From NCBI RefSeq assembly GCF_963576615.1, contig NC_088716.1, forward strand, positions 57,381,681 through 57,445,680: a DNA stretch of 64,000 nt, written 5' to 3'. Below are positions 59,701 through 64,000 of this stretch, in pieces. Position numbers and translations under genes: made by a program. The stretch is from Watersipora subatra (lineage: Eukaryota; Bryozoa; Gymnolaemata; Cheilostomatida; Watersiporidae). The notes beneath the pieces were generated by a model that was given only the letters and a program-made list of their open reading frames with translations, was not told where the DNA came from and searched no databases. Each line of letters starts with the position of its first letter. Positions within the stretch are counted from its first letter, which is position 1.

Positions 59701-61235
59701 AGAAGGAACGAGCGTGAGGAACATGAGCAGTTTGCCGCGCCAATCATCCACATCTGTGTACTGGTGGTAAGAAGAGCCACTGATCTCTAGCTCGGTGATA
59801 GCTTTAGAGCAGCTGTCAAACACTTCTCTCGCAACCACCTGAATTCTCTCAGCAAACAACTGATATCTGAAAAAAATCTCTAAATGTTATAATTCATGAA
59901 CTTATTCATTGATGTAGACGGTTGGCTCTGGAAGTTGTAACAACCTTTTAATGCTTAGAAAGTATAGAGCACTATCTTTTATTTTAATAACTTGTCTCTA
60001 TCATAGCAAAGTCTGGCTTTGATACAAACACCAATACATGGACACTAAACGTGTAATCAATGAACCAAAAATAAAACCTTTGTTATTTTGTATAAGAGCT
60101 ATATTCATAAACACAGTATCGCAACGACTTGCTAAGGATTAACACAAAATATTATATTAATCTGTAGATGGGAGACCAAAACAAACTTCAGCCGCTTCCG
60201 GCTCACTTGAAGACATGACAAGGGAGATGCTTGAGAGAAACACAATGGCTATACATAGATTCAGCTGCTGATGGGACCAGAACTTGTACCTACATGTAAC
60301 CCAAGTTTCGTAACCAGGTTCCATGTCACCGTAAGACAGGAGCTAGTATATATCTGAGGGTAAGACTAGAGCTCGCACCTATCTTTAACCCTTTCACTGC
60401 CAAAGACGCATTTATGCGTTTTCTAGGGTCGAGTGCCACAGACGCATCATTGGGACTTTCCCAGCAATTGCGTAGTAACTTCATTTTATTATTCGTTGAC
60501 AACATAAACCACGGTCTTTAGGACTTTCAAGATATTGACCACGTTGTCCGAAGATATCTCTATAAATTTAGCCTAAAATAACGAAACAATTTTAAACTTT
60601 TGTTTGAGAACTACCAACTTAAAAACGGACAATTCTTGTATGAGTTCATTAAATACCGCGCGCGAGTCAGAAAACAGGTAATTACTAATGTTGATGACGT
60701 TATAGCAATTCAGATTTAGATTTTGGTGATTATACGAATAATTAAAGAAGCAGCAGTGACTCTGATAGTGGTGAAAGTAATAGTTTTGTAAGAGTAAGGA
60801 ACATTGTGGAGGATCGTTTTAGCTTCGTAACGATCGCTTCACATAGCTTTATCATCGCACAAAGTATAGATACATTGAATTTTTTGCATAGCAGGGTTAG
60901 TTAAAATGTTAGCAAAATAAAATATGTTACGAAAAATGTTCTAGATAGAGTTTGAATTTGAAAAAAATGTTGTATACATATCATGAAGCAATAGCGACAA
61001 TTTTCGATAAAATGGCTGGTACTAGGCCGATAGCTAAATTTGTACATGGATGGCAGTGAAAGGGTTAAATGAGACCAGAGCTTGTAAGAGTGACAATATG
61101 CTTTTCTTACTTGTAGCTTAGACCGAACCGACGAATAGTTGGGTTCTTTTGTGTTTTCCTTTGGGTAGCTACTTTATTAGACTGCAGCATATGGAGTGCT
61201 GAGTCGGCCATCTTAGATGGGTACTGCTCAAACAC
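47794..61235 (-). CDS. GTF3C1: General transcription factor 3C subunit 1 (TFIIIC largest subunit), C-terminal exons
   Basis: Eight exons on the minus strand, 5' to 3': 61235-61111, 59866-59634, 58528-58382, 55804-55651, 53288-53077, 52241-52111, 51722-51456, 48015-47794. All junctions are GT-AG, the phases agree throughout, and the sum is 497 codons with the stop; the rest of the gene lies beyond the right edge. TFIIIC binds the B box of tRNA genes and recruits TFIIIB and RNA polymerase III. Recognition rests on the C-terminus: KPWLTPEGTIN, then S-L-x-F and P-x-LLDLLQ, then ILQDLGC and SLFS match in order the end of animal GTF3C1 as I know it. The exon at 53288-53077 has a winged-helix-like pattern ending in VGITERVYITH and WVVHS. 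The exon at 58528-58382 opens with an Asp/Glu run. The last exon has no long ORF and was found from homology and phase. Introns are packed with repeats. Confidence 0.8.
48437..48512. repeat. Short tandem duplication in the last GTF3C1 intron
   Basis: 'ctactttccaactcgctgtg' plus 'aataatat' occurs twice in direct order about 37 bp apart. Confidence 0.7.
48537..48735 (+). mobile_element. SINE-like element, copy a
   Basis: Shares with 61,392-61,608 the blocks 'gtgtaataagtat..gcaca', 'ggtgatcg.agtg', 'gacagac' and the tail 'ttattatagtaa'. The box B region is not well preserved. It lies tail to tail with copy b. Confidence 0.55.
48736..48930 (-). mobile_element. SINE-like element with tRNA-type promoter, copy b
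   Basis: On the minus strand a box A-like GGTTAGAGTGTCGG is followed by a box B-like AGCTTGAATCCTG and a tail containing 'tatagtaaagatta'. This layout is that of a tRNA-derived SINE. Confidence 0.6.
49383..50501. mobile_element. Tigger-like MITE T2, nested in the piggyBac element
   Basis: The ends are CAGTCAAACATGGATAACTC on both sides, inverted; TA target sites at 49,381-49,382 and 50,502-50,503. It is an inverted relative of T1 with about 350 bp of extra sequence, part of which is the hairpin MITE at 49,703-49,822. A further palindrome ('ccgacgttgattc' and inverse) lies at 49,836-49,866. Confidence 0.85.
49703..49822. mobile_element. 120-bp hairpin MITE nested in T2
   Basis: The ends are CACGGGCTAGCC, inverted, continuing through 'ttttcgccacgcacatacaa' and its inverse, so nearly the whole element folds back. 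The 8-bp duplication ATGAATAG stands at 49,695-49,702 and 49,823-49,830. T1 lacks it. The 8-bp duplication suggests hAT mobilisation. Confidence 0.8.
50788..51036 (-). pseudogene. piggyBac transposase N-terminal remnant
   Basis: An ATG-started 82-residue frame that is rich in Ser, Asp and Glu (for example SGSDIDEEAGSSSDDE) and then stops. This matches the acidic start of piggyBac transposases, such as the intact one at 16,965-18,638, but no catalytic part follows. Confidence 0.55.
52691..53094. repeat. 31-bp minisatellite made of GTF3C1 exon end plus 5' splice site
   Basis: Thirteen units of 31 bp. On the minus strand each reads (g)acac(t/a)aaaGGTG(A/G)GT followed by 'ggagagacaaagcg'. The unit at about 53,065-53,094 is the real exon 53288-53077 end with its donor; the other twelve lie downstream in the intron and all keep the GT. 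Frames over them have no meaning of their own. Confidence 0.92.
53310..55140. repeat. 24-bp minisatellite with higher-order structure
   Basis: About 76 units of 'tgctccatacacaatatg' plus 'caatgc'. Because 24 is a multiple of three and the unit lacks stops in most frames, very long ORFs arise on both strands; none is a gene. Variant units form higher-order repeats: 192 bp (8 units) starting at about 54,361, 54,553 and 54,745, and 168 bp (7 units) at about 53,884 and 54,052. It starts about 20 bp upstream of the acceptor of exon 53288-53077 (as read on the minus strand). Confidence 0.95.
55141..55650. other. GTF3C1 intron, no feature seen
   Basis: Unique-looking intron between the 24-bp array and exon 55804-55651. 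Confidence 0.6.
56178..57690. repeat. 14-bp minisatellite
   Basis: About 107 units of 'cactatgtttatgg' with variants (ttcacga, ttacggt, ttaggac, and an 'actagttttatgg' form near 56,979, 57,259 and 57,429). The spacing of variants shows segmental duplication inside the array. Frames through it are artefacts. Confidence 0.95.
57691..58381. other. GTF3C1 intron, no feature seen
   Basis: Spacer between the 14-bp array and exon 58528-58382. A plus-strand 91-codon ORF overlaps it but shows no recognisable family or splice context. Confidence 0.5.
58529..59633. other. GTF3C1 intron, no feature seen
   Basis: Intron between exons 59866-59634 and 58528-58382. It contains only small local repeats, such as 'attgatcag' several times near 59,495-59,530. 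Confidence 0.55.
60389..61064. mobile_element. piggyBac MITE, 676 bp, in a GTF3C1 intron
   Basis: TTAA at 60,385-60,388 and 61,065-61,068. The ends are inverted and long: CCCTTTCACTGCCA on both sides. Around 60,750-60,790 the plus strand reads an acidic Ser/Asp run (SDSDSGESNSF), perhaps left over from a transposase N-terminus. It is non-autonomous. Confidence 0.85.
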
Positions 61236-61391
61236 CTGAGGTAGAGATGTACACGCTTTTAAGAAGAAGAATAACTTTCATGCAAGACACAAAGGATTTG
61301 AAGTGTTACAAGCGATAGCCATTTCGTGCGTCCATCTTTAGCATGATATTCCAGCTTCTCTACTAGCCATGCTCTACTAGCTTCTCTACTA
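61236..61391. other. GTF3C1 intron upstream of the first exon in the window
   Basis: Acceptor side of exon 61235-61111: on the minus strand it ends 'cttttaaaagcgtgtacatc' then 'tctacctcag'. No gene seen. Confidence 0.5.
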
Positions 61392-61608
61392 CACTAACAG
61401 TCCCCTGCAATCGCCACGTGTAATAAGTATGGGCACAAATATTTTTAGATGAGACCAGGTGATCGCAGTGATAGCGTGCTTGGCTGTAATTGTGATTATC
61501 AGGGTTGGATTCCTGCGCGGTGTAATTGTTTTTCCTGATGTTCTTTCTCAGCGAAGCTGCTGACAGATGGACAGACCTGGCTATTATTATAGTAAAGGCT
61601 AGTTAAAT
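61392..61608 (+). mobile_element. SINE-like element with tRNA-type promoter, copy c
   Basis: A box A-like stretch at about 61,452-61,470 (gtgatcgcagtgatagcg) and box B GGTTGGATTCC at 61,503-61,513, with the usual spacing, followed by 'gacagatggacagac' and the tail 'ttattatagtaaaggctag'. Related to copy a. Confidence 0.65.
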
Positions 61609-62141
61609 GCCGAGCGTTGAAACGGGTAATACAAAAGTTATTGGACAGAAATTTCTTTCTGTTTAACATATACAACACTTACCATCCAAACCTTTAAACT
61701 TCATATCATGAAAAAGGTTTTTTATGCAGTTGAAATGAATTCAGAAAAAAAATAAAACAACTGTAAAGGTTTCCAAACTTTTCAAACAACTGCAACTTTT
61801 ACATCTCATAACTTGGAAGAAGTGTTTCGTTGAAATAAATTAGGAGGAAAAATAGAAATGTAAAGGTCTTCAAATGTAAATCTGAAATCATTAGCGAGTA
61901 ATGGCTAAATACCCTACAGGATGAATTTATTCGCGGAGTTATATTTCGCGAAAATTGTCTTTTCATGCATATTCGCGGATGAATTTATTCGTGGCTAAAA
62001 ACTGCCACTCTCTAGGAAAAGTTAACTCTATTGCGGCTAGTAATAGAGTTATTTCTACGCATGCCCACACCGGGTGTATCAGTTATATTTAGCTTACAAC
62101 TGCGAGGCGATCATGCTAAGCTACGGTAAACAATTTTTGCT

Positions 62142-62596
62142 GTGTCCAGAGGTTTTCACGAATATTCATCGCTTAGGAGGCCTGTGATAAGCCAACAACT
62201 TGTGGTAAGTAATGAGTTTTTTTCATTCACTAAATTAGTTGAATTTTACTTTGGTTCTTCGGTAAAACGCAATACTTATTTTTTCCATCCCTACCGCTTC
62301 ATTATTTGTTTTAGTGTGAGAGAGAGATTTTTCATCATACACCGAAGAACAATGATTGCAAGGGTGGTAGGTGTCATTCTTGGAAGATCACCAATCATTC
62401 AGGGAGGTCTGGAAAATGAGGTTGAAGTGATCGCAGCTACTTACGAGAAGAATATGTCTGTTTTAAAAAAAAGGAACTAAAACGCCTTTACGAGCACAAA
62501 TCTTTGGCCAACCGGCAGAACTTTGCAATAGTAAGCCACGAGGAGAGTTCTGATGATAACTTCCTTACCAGCCATGTAGTAGCGAGATAATCGAGT
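62142..62596 (+). pseudogene. Broken ORF inside the TA element
   Basis: The frame ends at a TAA at 62,478-62,480 right after a run of eight A (62,464-62,471). In the neighbouring frame the reading continues in a protein-like way (ELKRLYEHKSLANRQNF, then HEESSDDNFL) up to a stop near 62,590, which suggests one lost or gained base in the A run. The family is not recognised; it may be the remains of the element's own protein. Confidence 0.35.
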
Positions 62597-62953
62597 TCAA
62601 CACCTACCCAAGACAGTGACAGAGCTGCTATTACCAAAATAGCTAGTCAGAAAGCACCATTACACGCTAGTATTCACATATTAAGAGTACCAGTTTAATT
62701 TAATTGCTAGACAACTGCCATATGGACTAAACTGTTTATATTTACTCCATTCATCGTTTGTAAAATTTTATTTGTATTTGAAATATTTTATTTGTACACT
62801 CAAGTTTGTAATAAATTATAATATATCGATACATGAAATAAAATATATAATTTAATCATGTTTGCTGCAGCGATATCAAGGAGTTGTTGTCGATGAAGGG
62901 GTCTAGGTTGACTGGTTGCTTCTCTGCCAATATTCCTGCCTTGATGAATATTA

Positions 62954-63378
62954 CTACTTGTCTCTAGTTTTCGTAATCAGAGTAGTTGTTTCATTCTCAA
63001 TCTGCAGTAAACACAAAATAGAAAAAAATATTAACGAGTGTTGAGGAAGTACAAAAACAATAGCTGAAGTATTTGATGAAAGCGATCAGTTTTTAAACAA
63101 AAGAATCAACTAATGCAGTTGATTATGGAAAAACGTATCTAAACTGCAAATCAAATACATACCATAATGTCCAGATCAGAATCATGATCGTCATTGACTT
63201 CGGTATTAGAGATTGATGGAGTTGGACTAGGAGAGCATTTTGCGATGCTGAAGCCATGCCGAATAACTTCTAAACCTTGAATAATTTTGTAAAGTTTGAC
63301 GCAATGGCAATAACGCTCGAAGCCGGCGATTATTTTAAAGAAGTTTTGGAACTCGGCTACGTATGGTACTTCTGCCTA
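62954..63378 (-). CDS. Candidate two-exon coding segment in the TA element
   Basis: Minus strand: an open stretch from about 63,378 to 63,163 reads FFKIIAGFERYCH, KIIQGLEVIRHGF and a Ser/Pro then Asp-rich end (NDDHDSDLDIM), followed by the donor GTATGT. After an intron, the acceptor 'tttactgcag' leads into 63,001-62,954 (IENETTTLITK, stop) in phase 0. No ATG is seen upstream and no family is recognised. A decayed duplicate of its first part lies at about 63,424-63,530. Confidence 0.3.
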
Positions 63379-63695
63379 GCGGCTATTTTCGCAATGACGC
63401 CATTCTGCATATCTTGTGACAACCTCGAATAATTTTGTAAATAAATGTGATGCATTGGCAATGGTGTTAGCTCAAAGCTCAGGCAATGATTTTTAAAATG
63501 TATTGGAACTCAATTACGTTTAGTATTTACATTAAAAACTAGGCTAGCGACTAGTTTTCAATTTGATGCAGTAGTTATTCTCTCTTGTGATTAAAAATAG
63601 AACTAATTATTCACTGAATTTAATAATTCGCGGGATTGACTGTTCGCGAAATCGCGAATTTTTATGACCAACGAATATTTTCATCCTGTAGGGTA

Positions 63696-64000
63696 TACTC
63701 TGTCTTGCTACAATTACAATGAAAAACTATATGGTAAACATTTCAATGATTTTAGTTCGTTTCAGTGTTGGCATGCAAAAATGTTGTGGGCTATAGACGT
63801 ACATAGAGTGGTATAGAAACCCATAGTAATTATCTAATGCAATCAACTCCTGGTAAAAATTATCAAAATCATCATCATTACAAAATAGCAGCAAAACAGT
63901 ATGTTAACCTTAGTAAATATAATTACCTACAATAACTTTAGTGCATTTTGTGGGCATGATCTGTAAGAGAATATAACATTACAATGTACTACGTAGAGAG
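63696..64000. other. Right edge, probably GTF3C1 intron
   Basis: No clear exon. The next GTF3C1 exon must end in phase 0; none that fits was found here. Confidence 0.4.

Larger units (their letters stand above)
61912..63693. mobile_element. TIR element with TA target site, 1.8 kb, unclassified
   Basis: The ends are CCCTACAGGATGAA, exactly inverted on the right; TA stands at 61,910-61,911 and 63,694-63,695. Subterminal 'ttcgcg' words recur at both ends (61,945-61,990 and 63,625-63,660). The inside has short coding-like segments on both strands and a diverged tandem duplication (about 63,275-63,380 and 63,424-63,530). Tc1/mariner or a relative is possible because of the TA. Confidence 0.75.

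Noticed and set aside
63927-63960. A 34-nt minus-strand exon of GTF3C1
   Set aside because: It has AG and GT borders but its length and phase do not join in phase 0 to exon 61235-61111, and no homology was recognised.

Overview
The window looks like nuclear DNA from an invertebrate animal: AT-rich, with short exons, GT-AG introns, long spacers, many microsatellites and minisatellites, and a dense, varied load of DNA transposons. Nothing in it is bacterial. The transposon mix, the SINE style and the secreted Cys-rich gene family fit a lophotrochozoan (mollusc, bryozoan or similar), but that placement is inference.

Left part (1-45,300): a tandem array of four copies of one multi-exon gene, all on the + strand. 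Each encodes a secreted, Cys-rich protein of about 500 aa with alternating acidic and basic blocks. Gene 1 (53-2439) is the 3' part of a copy entering from the left. Gene 2 (12,581-22,689; 12 exons, 497 aa) and gene 3 (30,386-37,188; 12 exons, 500 aa) are complete, and all their intron phases agree. Gene 4 (40,205-43,952) is a decayed copy: exons 2-6 are gone, splice sites are lost and stops are present. Two CC-x9-CF motifs suggest kinship with extracellular matrix protein 1 (ECM1); this is a family hint, not a proven function. Genes 2-4 share a TATA box about 60 bp before the ATG and a hairpin block 1.4-1.6 kb upstream.

Mobile elements date the array. A Tigger/pogo-like element lies after genes 1 and 2 but not after genes 3 and 4. 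A 3.4-kb piggyBac element with an intact transposase sits only in gene 2 (intron 5). A 3.5-kb TTAA-flanked element carrying a helicase remnant lies only in the gene 1-gene 2 spacer. A hAT element is nested in the second Tigger copy, and two MITEs of one family mark the gene 3 neighbourhood. Several insertions can be checked exactly against the empty site in a sister copy.

Right part (45,800-64,000): after a LINE 3' end and TA-rich repeats comes the C-terminal quarter of a minus-strand gene, read here as GTF3C1 (TFIIIC largest subunit): eight phase-consistent exons between 61,235 and 47,794, running off the right edge. Its introns hold three minisatellites (31, 24 and 14 bp units), three SINE-like copies, two further piggyBac-type elements and a three-level nest of transposons. 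The 31-bp minisatellite is made of copies of the exon end with its 5' splice site. The ECM1-like array and GTF3C1 are convergent. Long ORFs over the minisatellites are artefacts of repeat units that lack stop codons.
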